5,223 nucleotides of DNA. Source: a bacterium (lineage in GTDB: Bacteria > Latescibacterota > UBA2968). Shown one piece after another: positions 1 through 5,163 of this stretch. Position numbers and translations under genes: made by a program. Where the stretch lies: positions 1 to 5,223 of the forward strand of contig JAPUJS010000498.1 in NCBI GenBank assembly GCA_027296045.1, given 5' to 3'. Within the stretch, counting starts at the first letter, position 1. Each line of letters opens with the position of its first letter. The notes under the pieces were generated by a model. It had not been told where the DNA came from and did not search any database. It saw nothing but the letters and a program-made list of their open reading frames with translations.

Positions 1-377
1 CTATGCTGGGGCAGCGAATGGGGCTTGTCGGGATGCCAGCCCACATAGCTGATCGGACTGACCGGCAACGTACGCACCTGCACGCCCCCAAACCGCAAAT
101 CGGATCCTAAAAGCTCGACCAGCACGCCGAAATACCCCGGATGATCGGCCAGATCTACAAAGGCGTCATCCTGTTCAAGCGGCTTGGGAATGTCAAAAAA
201 CGCCCCCGGACGATCGCAGGATGCCACCTCCTCAAGCCAGTCTTCCTTGGCCGCCTCGGCGTGCCGATCGAATGCTGTCTGGAGCCGTTTCAAATCTTCG
301 CCTGAATAGGCCTCTTCCACCACCACATAACCCTCTTCCTCCCAGTGCTCGCGCAATGTGCCGGTTGCACCATTCAT
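1..377 (-). CDS. Phytanoyl-CoA dioxygenase (PhyH) family oxygenase, N-terminal part
   Basis: This is the first 125 codons of a reading frame that stays open to the left edge, so the C-terminal half, including the distal iron-binding His and the 2-oxoglutarate-binding Arg, is outside the window. The translation begins MNGATGTLREHWEEEGYVVV, the opening typical of PhyH proteins (a helix, then a 'GYVVVE' strand and a 'SGEDLKRLQTAFDRH' helix). It reaches W114-H115-P116-D117, which fits the HxD facial-triad motif that binds Fe(II). The family uses Fe(II), O2 and 2-oxoglutarate to hydroxylate small molecules; the substrate cannot be told from this fragment. The start at 377 is set by an AAGGAGG site 7 nt upstream; an ATG at 373 is in another frame. 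The gene lies 45 bp downstream of the amidohydrolase on the same strand, which suggests co-transcription and a shared catabolic role (inference). Confidence 0.85.
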   Translation of the reverse strand, partial: MNGATGTLREHWEEEGYVVVEEAYSGEDLKRLQTAFDRHAEAAKEDWLEEVASCDRPGAFFDIPKPLEQDDAFVDLADHPGYFGVLVELLGSDLRFGGVQVRTLPVSPISYVGWHPDKPHSLPQH

Positions 378-384
378 AGGACTG

Positions 385-391
385 CCTCCTT
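385..391 (-). promoter_or_regulatory. Ribosome binding site of the PhyH-family gene
   Basis: On the minus strand this reads AAGGAGG, a perfect Shine-Dalgarno core, 7 nt before the ATG at 377. It decides the start of the partial dioxygenase and lies inside the 45-bp gap to the upstream amidohydrolase gene. Confidence 0.85.
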
Positions 392-422
392 TTCAAGATT
401 GATATACGACAGCGTCGAATAC

Positions 423-1331
423 TCACATATCTGGAAATCGCAGCACGCGCTTTGCCGTGCCGCCCATAATAGCCTCTCGATCCGGGGGTGTCAAATCGGG
501 CAACAATTCATCGACCACCTGCGCCATTTTATCGTAGCCCGGATCGTCTACAATCCACGGAAAATCTGTCGCCCACATCAACCGGTCAGCCCCAAACCCC
601 TGGATGCGCGTTTTGGGAATATGCAGCCTTTCGTGCCATTCAGTCAAATCGCGGTAGGGCCACGCTTCCTTGCTAAAGGCATATTGCCCCGACAGATGCA
701 CGCAAACATTTTCGTACTGGTGCAGCCCGAAAGTCGCATACCGGGTCTGGGGTGGAAATTGACTGAATTCCACCTGGGGACGCCCTTTTTCATCCCAGCT
801 GAAACCGCCCGCACCCGGGCAGGCCAGCATATGGTTGAACACCACCCGCACCTCCGGAAACGCATCGATGAGAAAGGTCACCGTATGCGCATCCACCGCC
901 CGGGGATAGAGCCAGAGCACATAGTCCTTTTTTGCCGCGTGCTTCCAGATTGCATAGGTCTTGAAAGTACGCACGTCCATCTCAGCAAGCGGGTCTCTGG
1001 GCCCGCCGATGTGCGAAAGTCGGAACCCGATGATCCCTCCCCCCTCCGTCAACCGGTCCATGTGGTCTTCGGGCGATGGCACATCCTCGGGAATCAATCC
1101 GATGCCCAGGAACCGTCCGGGATAGGCCCTCAAACAGTGCTGCAAATACCGATGGTGTTCCAGATTGCGGCCTCCGATCTGGACCAGCACGGCCTGATCC
1201 ACCCCGCAGGATTCCATCTCTCCCAAAAGCTTCTCCACCGGTTCTTCCCGATCGGCTGGAAGCTGCTGGCTGACCTCTCTGGGAAACTCGCGCGAGTTTC
1301 TGGCAAACACATGGACGTGTGCGTCGATCAT
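423..1331 (-). CDS. Amidohydrolase_2 family metal-dependent hydrolase
   Basis: A complete 302-residue protein of about the usual length for amidohydrolase_2 (PF04909, COG2159/COG3618-type TIM-barrel hydrolases and decarboxylases). Visible hallmarks are the N-terminal D3-A-H5-V-H7-V metal-binding HxH, F165-N-H167-M in a core strand, V211-H-L-S-G as in the family's '.kLSG' strand, and G246-A-D-R-L-M-W-A-T-D256-F-P-W, matching the conserved 'G.DRlmwGSDfPw' with its catalytic/metal Asp. A C-terminal I288-M-G-G-T-A-K-R stands where relatives usually have 'GNA.rl'. Relatives hydrolyse lactones (2-pyrone-4,6-dicarboxylate, sugar lactones) or decarboxylate aromatic acids; the substrate here is not predictable. 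There is no signal peptide, so it should be cytoplasmic. The start at 1331 has GGAGGT 9 nt upstream, and the HxH at residues 5-7 fits the family start. It is probably the first gene of an operon with the PhyH-family dioxygenase. Confidence 0.9.
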   Translation of the reverse strand: MIDAHVHVFARNSREFPREVSQQLPADREEPVEKLLGEMESCGVDQAVLVQIGGRNLEHHRYLQHCLRAYPGRFLGIGLIPEDVPSPEDHMDRLTEGGGIIGFRLSHIGGPRDPLAEMDVRTFKTYAIWKHAAKKDYVLWLYPRAVDAHTVTFLIDAFPEVRVVFNHMLACPGAGGFSWDEKGRPQVEFSQFPPQTRYATFGLHQYENVCVHLSGQYAFSKEAWPYRDLTEWHERLHIPKTRIQGFGADRLMWATDFPWIVDDPGYDKMAQVVDELLPDLTPPDREAIMGGTAKRVLRFPDM

Positions 1332-1340
1332 CTTAAAAAT

Positions 1341-1346
1341 ACCTCC
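1341..1346 (-). promoter_or_regulatory. Ribosome binding site of the amidohydrolase gene
   Basis: The minus strand reads GGAGGT, 9 nt before the ATG at 1331. It is a strong Shine-Dalgarno match and supports that start. Confidence 0.8.
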
Positions 1347-1386
1347 GATCTATATGGTCTTCGGGTCTTATCCCGACCCTGCCCTA

Positions 1387-1415
1387 AGAAAACCCTCCAG
1401 ACCTGTGATTGTCAA
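1387..1415 (-). promoter_or_regulatory. Possible sigma70-type promoter for the amidohydrolase-dioxygenase pair
   Basis: The minus strand has a perfect -35 hexamer TTGACA (1410-1415), a 17-nt spacer, then TTTTCT (1387-1392), which matches TATAAT at only three of six positions. Transcription would start near 1380, giving a leader of about 50 nt before the amidohydrolase. A small hairpin, tcggg/cccga (1361-1365 and 1372-1376), would sit in that leader. The -35 box is convincing and the -10 box is poor, so the site may need an activator or be chance. Confidence 0.35.
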
Positions 1416-1494
1416 GGACTTTGCGTGCAAAAGGCAGCGAATTTCCGAGCCTTCAAGTTGAGTCCCTTCAAATTCCTAAAAAAATCAGCGATCC

Positions 1495-3828
1495 TCACAT
1501 CCGCCCGAACAGCTCCACCACCCACACCGTGCCGTGGGCGCGAGCAACAGCCACCCCCATCGTATTCCACTGTTCCGACAGAATCGCTCGACGGTGGCCT
1601 GCACTCATCATCAGTTGCCAGTGCACCTCCTCAATAGAAGGACCCGATCCCAGGTTTTCCCCGACTGAAAAAATGGTCACCTGCCGATCCCGCAACTGCT
1701 GGCCCACCCGCTGCCCTATTGGAGAAAGGTGGGAGAGAAATCCCGACGCGAGGAGTTCCGTCAACCGGTCCTCCGCCATCCAGGTCAATTGCATGTTTTC
1801 CTGCAGCCTTCTCCTGTTCATTCCCATCCGGACGCTATCAATCAGCGCCAACAGCCGTTCGGCCGCCAGGTCGGACCCCGGATAGGGGGGAATCTCCACA
1901 ACCACCGTATCCATCGGTTCGGGGTTCCCCACCGTCACCCTGCGGTCCATCACCGTTCTCACATCGGCTTCACCCACTTCGGCCATGACTTGCACCTGAT
2001 AGGGACCCGGTCGGCCGACCCGAATGCGGCCTTGAAACCGCCCTTTTCTCGGAAAAGCCGTTTCCCAAACCACATGCCCGTCGGGCACCCTGAATGCGGC
2101 AAAATAGATCCGACGCACCGAATCCGACACCGTCCCCGTAAGCGTAATCCGTGCCCCTGGTGCCGCAGCCTCCGGAATGTTGTCCACCCGGACGAGGGTC
2201 TCAAATATTTCCCCCCTGTACCGGTAGGGATCGGCAGACACCCACCGGTGCCGACCATCTGGAAACGACTCGAACCGATCCCCGCCTGCCCGGGTGTGGA
2301 CCCGTCGCCCGTCCGGGAAAACCTCCAGACTCCTGTCCCCCTTGCCCCAGACCACCCATCGGCCGTCTGAATGATACTCCATCGTAGTCCCGTCTACTTT
2401 TCGTCGCACCTGCCGCCCGTCCGGATACACCTCTACCACGGTCCCATCCGGATATTGCACCCGCGCCCTGCCCTCTGCCTGCTTGATCATCTCGGTGCCG
2501 TCGCCATAAATCATCCGCATCTGTCCGGTCGGCATCACCTCCAGCACCTCGCCCGAGGGATTGCGCTGGACTTTGCGCCCGTCCGGGAAAACCTCGATCA
2601 CCGTCCCATCCGGCAACCGGGCTATTTCCCGGTGGTCGGGATACCGGGTCACTTCCTGTCCGTCGGGCATTCGTGCTACGGTTCGCCCGTCCGGATAATG
2701 CATTTCCCGAACGCCTGTCGAATCGATCACTTCCTTACGCCCATCCGGATACAGCACCTGCCGGGCCCCGCTGGCAAATACCGTGCGTTCTGTTCCGTCT
2801 TCCAGCACCGTCTGCCGGGTTCCATTGGGCCACTCATAAAGCTTTCGACCATCCGGATAAATTGTTGTCCGGTTGCCCGATTTAAAAAACCACACTTCCC
2901 GACCATCTTCACGCACCACCCGGCGATTGCCCGCCGAATCCAGACGCTCGATCAGGCCGTCTGGATAGCGAATCTCTTTCACCTGGCCCGGAAATTCTAC
3001 CTCCACCCTGCCGTCGGGATATTCCATCCGCTGCCGCCCGTCGGGATAGGTGGTCCAAACCCGGCCGTCCGGATATTCCCGCTTCCGAATCCCTGATCCC
3101 GGATCCGCCTTTGTACGGGGCCTCGCCCAGACCCCGGCCAGCACGCGCAAATAACCTTCTGGCGCGAGTCTTAAAGCACTGCCTGCTTTAAAGGCGGCCG
3201 ATCGGTCAAACAAAAACCGGTATACCTCCACGGCATCTTCCATCGCCTCCCGTTTTTGCACGGGCTTCCCCACCGCACTCAAAATCCGGTCGTACCTACC
3301 CGGATGCATCTGTAAAAACAAAAACCGAAACCCGGCCAGCGTCCGATCTGCTCCGTTTTCCTTCTGTGTCACCTTCCCGTGCCCCAACACCACCGCCGTC
3401 ATCACCCCCCGCTCTGTCCAGCCCGGCGCGATCAACCCCCGGCTCAGATGGTACGTCCGCCCCTGCCAGTCGATCTCCAGATCTCGAACCTCACGCAGCG
3501 TATCCATTTGCACCGAGTAGGTCAGATGGGGCACCACGATCTGATCGCCCGGCAACACCTCGGGTGCCTCATTTAGGGGCCATTTTTGAATCTCCCTGTA
3601 ATCGATCTCCCCGGGGATATCGGCAGGCACCCGGATCAGCCGGGCAATCGGGGTATCGGCTTCCGACAAAAACCCACCTGCGGCGGCCACATAGTCTATT
3701 GTTTGCCAGTGTGGGCGATAAACATAATCGCCGGGTTTCTCCACAGCGCCCAAAACCGACACCTGTTCGCCGGGCCGACATCCCAGCACCCCGGCCAGCA
3801 GCAAAATCGTGAGGTTGACCCACCGCAT
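1495..3828 (-). CDS. Large lipoprotein: SLBB-like domain, 31 nonamer (YPDGR) repeats and C-terminal CAP domain
   Basis: A 777-residue predicted secreted, lipid-anchored protein. The order seen is: signal peptide with lipobox V-L-G-C17; residues 22-100 like an SLBB beta-grasp domain (V-L-G-A-V-E-K-P-G-D-Y, then A-A-A-G-G-F-L-S-E-A-D, ending P-G-D-Q-I-V-V-P); 101-248 not recognised; 250-530 an array of 31 nine-residue units of consensus [YF]-P-D-G-R; about 540-640 a beta-sandwich-like segment; 652-777 a CAP/SCP domain (S-H700-L-S-P, G-E724-N-L, W737 then S-A-G-H745-R-R-A-I-L). SLBB domains are known from polysaccharide export proteins such as Wza, but the export-domain part is absent. The CAP domain keeps the His/Glu positions of the family. 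A role as a long cell-surface or periplasmic spacer presenting a CAP domain is inference; no enzymatic activity can be claimed. An in-frame TGA two codons upstream makes 3828 the first possible start, though its Shine-Dalgarno site is weak. It is divergent from the PLP-enzyme gene. Confidence 0.9.
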   Translation of the reverse strand: MRWVNLTILLLAGVLGCRPGEQVSVLGAVEKPGDYVYRPHWQTIDYVAAAGGFLSEADTPIARLIRVPADIPGEIDYREIQKWPLNEAPEVLPGDQIVVPHLTYSVQMDTLREVRDLEIDWQGRTYHLSRGLIAPGWTERGVMTAVVLGHGKVTQKENGADRTLAGFRFLFLQMHPGRYDRILSAVGKPVQKREAMEDAVEVYRFLFDRSAAFKAGSALRLAPEGYLRVLAGVWARPRTKADPGSGIRKREYPDGRVWTTYPDGRQRMEYPDGRVEVEFPGQVKEIRYPDGLIERLDSAGNRRVVREDGREVWFFKSGNRTTIYPDGRKLYEWPNGTRQTVLEDGTERTVFASGARQVLYPDGRKEVIDSTGVREMHYPDGRTVARMPDGQEVTRYPDHREIARLPDGTVIEVFPDGRKVQRNPSGEVLEVMPTGQMRMIYGDGTEMIKQAEGRARVQYPDGTVVEVYPDGRQVRRKVDGTTMEYHSDGRWVVWGKGDRSLEVFPDGRRVHTRAGGDRFESFPDGRHRWVSADPYRYRGEIFETLVRVDNIPEAAAPGARITLTGTVSDSVRRIYFAAFRVPDGHVVWETAFPRKGRFQGRIRVGRPGPYQVQVMAEVGEADVRTVMDRRVTVGNPEPMDTVVVEIPPYPGSDLAAERLLALIDSVRMGMNRRRLQENMQLTWMAEDRLTELLASGFLSHLSPIGQRVGQQLRDRQVTIFSVGENLGSGPSIEEVHWQLMMSAGHRRAILSEQWNTMGVAVARAHGTVWVVELFGRM
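1498..1875 (-). other. CAP/SCP (cysteine-rich secretory protein family) domain
   Basis: Residues 652-777 match the bacterial CAP fold (PF00188, YkwD-like): a first helix with L-L-A-L-I-D-S-V-R, then F697-L-S-H700-L-S-P-I-G, V722-G-E724-N-L-G-S-G, W737 followed by S742-A-G-H745-R-R-A-I-L, N755-T-M-G-V-A-V-A and the closing strand V768-W-V-V-E-L-F-G. The conserved cavity His and Glu positions (H700, E724, H745) are kept. CAP domains bind lipids or metals in some proteins, but most bacterial members have no proven activity. Confidence 0.85.
1909..2211 (-). other. Beta-sandwich-like segment between repeats and CAP domain
   Basis: Residues 540-640 show alternating strands (A-R-I-T-L-T-G-T-V, H-V-V-W-E-T-A-F, G-R-F-Q-G-R-I-R-V, G-P-Y-Q-V-Q-V-M-A-E) ending in R-R-V-T-V-G-N. 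This fits an Ig-like or related beta-sandwich of the kind that often precedes bacterial CAP domains. The family assignment is inference from strand pattern only. Confidence 0.5.
2239..3081 (-). repeat. Coding array of 31 nine-residue (27-bp) repeats, G-box/Tcp10_C-like
   Basis: Residues 250-530 hold 31 units in strict nine-residue register, from Y252-P-D-G-R to F522-P-D-G-R, with no insertion or deletion. Gly is at the fourth position of the unit in 28 of 31; the exceptions are the units starting at 279, 396 and 495. Ten units are exactly YPDGR or FPDGR. Four residues of mostly alternating polar/hydrophobic character separate the motifs. Codons differ between units (Pro by CCG, CCC or CCA; Gly by GGC, GGG or GGA), so this is an old protein repeat, not recent DNA slippage. 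The nonamer glycine pattern resembles the G-box of CPAP/CENPJ (Tcp10_C, PF07202), known to form a free-standing antiparallel beta-sheet with one strand per repeat. Confidence 0.85.
3529..3765 (-). other. SLBB-like beta-grasp domain of the lipoprotein
   Basis: Residues 22-100 follow the SLBB pattern: a strand with G-A-V-E-K-P-G-D-Y, a helix T-I-D-Y-V-A-A-A-G-G-F followed by S-E-A-D and the strand A-R-L-I-R-V, and a closing L-P-G-D-Q-I-V-V-P. In Wza-type exporters this domain follows a Poly_export domain; here it begins five residues after the lipidated Cys, with no such domain. SLBB domains are thought to bind soluble ligands or glycans; the ligand here is unknown. Confidence 0.75.
3778..3828 (-). 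other. Lipoprotein signal peptide and lipobox
   Basis: Residues 1-17 are MRWVNLTILLLAGVLGC: one basic residue, a hydrophobic stretch (residues 4-16) and a lipobox ending V-L-G-C17. Signal peptidase II would cleave before Cys17, which would carry the lipid. The +2 residue is Arg, not Asp, so by Lol rules known from enterobacteria it would not be held in the inner membrane. That rule may not apply in this lineage. Confidence 0.8.
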
Positions 3829-3874
3829 CGTTCATCCCGATCCATAAGGATTGAAATCGTCTTGCTTTTCTGGA

Positions 3875-3902
3875 AGGATAACCAGATCCTGAAACCTGTC
3901 AA
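3875..3902 (-). promoter_or_regulatory. Sigma70-type promoter of the lipoprotein gene
   Basis: The minus strand has a perfect -35 TTGACA (3897-3902), a 16-nt spacer and TATCCT (3875-3880), four of six matches to TATAAT. Transcription would start near 3868, about 40 nt before the lipoprotein ATG at 3828. The -35 box touches the left copy of an 8-bp direct repeat. Confidence 0.55.
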
Positions 3903-3928
3903 CTGCTTTGTGGCCTGCCAAACTGCTT
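3901..3928. repeat. Paired 8-bp direct repeats between divergent promoters
   Basis: AACTGCTT occurs at 3901-3908 and again at 3921-3928, exactly 20 bp (about two helical turns) apart. The left copy overlaps the end of the minus-strand -35 box by two bases and the right copy overlaps the start of the plus-strand -35 box by two bases. The placement suggests a tandem operator for one regulator of both genes. No known regulator consensus is recognised. Confidence 0.4.
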
Positions 3929-3955
3929 GACCCGTGTACGCCCTGGTTTTAAATT
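3927..3955 (+). promoter_or_regulatory. Sigma70-type promoter of the PLP-enzyme gene
   Basis: TTGACC (3927-3932, five of six matches), a 17-nt spacer and TAAATT (3950-3955, four of six). Transcription would start near 3962 and leave a leader of about 115 nt before the ATG at 4077. A second -10-like AATAAT lies at 3985-3990 but lacks a good -35 box at the right distance. Confidence 0.5.
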
Positions 3956-4064
3956 AGCCCGACGGTCGGCCCTTTCAAAACACAAATAATGTCTCTGGGG
4001 TTGGCACCCGGGCCTGTCCTGACCCATCCAGATTTCCGCAGTCCGACACGATCCACCTGCACAT

Positions 4065-4069
4065 AAGGA
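4065..4069 (+). promoter_or_regulatory. Ribosome binding site of the PLP-enzyme gene
   Basis: AAGGA lies 7 nt before the ATG at 4077, a good Shine-Dalgarno match that supports this start. Confidence 0.75.
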
Positions 4070-4076
4070 ATACTCC

Positions 4077-5123
4077 ATGCGCATTGAAGACCTCGACACC
4101 CCCGCTCTCACCATCGACCTGGACATCCTGGAACAGAACATCCGGACGGTCCAGGAATCCTGTCGCAAGCACGACATCCCCTTAAGGGTCCACACCAAAA
4201 CCCACAAAACCCCCGCCATCGCCCACATGCAGCTCCGGGCCGGCGCCATTGGCATTGTCTGCCAGAAAGTGGGCGAAGCAGAAATTATGGTCTCTGCCGG
4301 GATCGACGACATCCTCATCCCCTACAATATCGTGGGCAAGCAAAAAGTCGAACGCCTCATCCGCCTTTGCAAACGCGCCACACTCACCGTGGCCTGCGAT
4401 TCCGAAATCACCGCCCTGGGTATCTCCGAACTCGCCGAGGCCGAAGGCATCCAGGTCCGCACCCTCATCGAACTCAACACCGGCGGCAACCGCTGTGGCG
4501 TCCAATCGCCCGAAGCGGCCCTCGAACTGGCGCAAAAAATCACCGCCATGCCCGGCCTGAGCTTCCAGGGCATCATGACGTATCCCAGCCGCGAGCAGGC
4601 CAAACCCTTTTTAGACAAAACCCGCAGCCTTCTGGAAGAAGCCGGAATTCCCGTCCACACCATTTCGGGCGGCGGCACCGGCTCCGAGGCCGTCTCCAAA
4701 GCCATCGGCTGCACCGAAGCCCGCATCGGTTCCTACGTCTTTGAAGGCCCCACCCGCATCAACCGCAACAACAACCCGCCCAACCCCCAAACCTGTGCCG
4801 AACGTATGATCGTCACCGTTGTCAGCACCCCCACCCCCGACCGCATCATCATCGACGGCGGCAAAAAAACCTTCACCAACGACAGAGAAACCCCCTACGG
4901 CCATATCGTCGAATACCCCGAAGCCAAAATTTCCGCCATGTCCGTCGAACACGGCCACGTGGACGTCAGCAATTGCCACCACACCTTCACCGTTGGCGAC
5001 CGCCTCTCTGTCATCCCCCAGCACCAGGGCATGGTCACCAACCTTCACGACGAGGTCTACGCGGTTCGCAACGGCGTGGTAGAAGCCATCTGGCAGGTGG
5101 GGGGACGCGGGAAAGTCAAGTAG
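4077..5123 (+). CDS. D-threonine aldolase / D-serine dehydratase-like PLP enzyme (fold type III)
   Basis: A 348-residue cytoplasmic protein with the two parts of this family: an alanine-racemase-type N-terminal TIM barrel (PF01168) and a C-terminal D-ser_dehydrat beta domain (PF14031). Seen in order: the start D5-L-D-T-P-A typical of the family; R37-V-H-T-K41-T-H-K, with K41 the likely PLP Schiff-base lysine; E132-L-N-T-G-G-N-R-C-G; S197-G-G-G-T-G-S, the phosphate-binding loop; I259-D-G-G-K-K-T-F-T-N-D; E291-H-G-H; G307-D-R-L-S-V-I-P-Q-H316; and W339-Q-V-G-G-R-G near the end. Relatives cleave D-threonine or D-3-hydroxyaspartate, or deaminate D-serine, with a divalent metal held by His-x-Cys or His-x-Asp. 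Here that place reads H316-Q-G318, so the second ligand is missing and the reaction is uncertain. Codons end mostly in C (ATC, ACC, GCC, CCC). The gene is divergent from the lipoprotein gene. Confidence 0.9.
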   Translation: MRIEDLDTPALTIDLDILEQNIRTVQESCRKHDIPLRVHTKTHKTPAIAHMQLRAGAIGIVCQKVGEAEIMVSAGIDDILIPYNIVGKQKVERLIRLCKRATLTVACDSEITALGISELAEAEGIQVRTLIELNTGGNRCGVQSPEAALELAQKITAMPGLSFQGIMTYPSREQAKPFLDKTRSLLEEAGIPVHTISGGGTGSEAVSKAIGCTEARIGSYVFEGPTRINRNNNPPNPQTCAERMIVTVVSTPTPDRIIIDGGKKTFTNDRETPYGHIVEYPEAKISAMSVEHGHVDVSNCHHTFTVGDRLSVIPQHQGMVTNLHDEVYAVRNGVVEAIWQVGGRGKVK

Positions 5124-5163
5124 CCATTCCGGCCTTATAACGCGGATATTTAGGAATGTGAGC

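Larger units (their letters stand above)
1332..1494. other. Intergenic region between lipoprotein and amidohydrolase genes
   Basis: A 163-bp gap between two same-strand genes. It holds the amidohydrolase ribosome binding site, the candidate promoter at 1387-1415, a 7-bp direct repeat CCTTCAA (1450-1456 and 1465-1471, plus-strand reading) and a loose inverted repeat GAATTT/AAATTC (1439-1444 and 1470-1475). No GC-rich hairpin followed by a T-run is seen after the lipoprotein stop. Read-through from the lipoprotein gene into the amidohydrolase therefore cannot be excluded. Confidence 0.6.
3829..4076. other. Divergent intergenic region
   Basis: These 248 bp separate the lipoprotein start (minus strand) from the PLP-enzyme start (plus strand). 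The left half holds two back-to-back promoters and the direct-repeat pair. From about 3963 to 4064 lies the leader of the PLP-enzyme mRNA, in which I see only a weak 4-bp hairpin (gggt/accc around 4000-4010) and no recognised riboswitch or small gene. Confidence 0.6.

Noticed and set aside
1361..1379. Hairpin tcggg/cccga (also gggtc/gaccc) considered as a terminator
   Set aside because: The stem is only 5 bp and no T-run follows on either strand. It lies in the predicted amidohydrolase leader.
345..1637. 430-codon plus-strand open frame opposite the amidohydrolase
   Set aside because: It covers the whole amidohydrolase gene and the end of the lipoprotein gene on the other strand. Its translation shows no family motif, while the minus-strand proteins show clear ones. 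It is a GC-rich antisense shadow.
2239..3081. Recurring GC-rich words such as CCCGTCCGG, looking like a DNA repeat array or CRISPR
   Set aside because: The spacing is 27 bp or a multiple of it and in frame, there are no unique spacers of CRISPR length, and codons vary between copies. It is a protein-level repeat.
1729..3096. Long plus-strand open frames (213 and 241 codons) opposite the repeat array
   Set aside because: They arise because the antisense of the repeated YPDGR codons contains no stops. Their His/Pro-rich translation only mirrors the repeats.
3833..3835. Alternative ATG just upstream of the lipoprotein start
   Set aside because: It is in another frame. The lipoprotein frame has a TGA two codons before 3828, and the 3828 start gives a proper signal peptide and lipobox.
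3366..3930. Plus-strand open frames (148 and 114 codons) opposite the lipoprotein start
   Set aside because: They overlap the signal peptide and SLBB region on the other strand, have low-complexity Pro/Ser/Arg composition and no convincing ribosome binding site.
5125..5158. CATTCC...GGAATG inverted repeat after the PLP-enzyme stop, considered as a terminator
   Set aside because: A 6-bp stem with a loop of more than 20 nt and no following T-run is not an intrinsic terminator.
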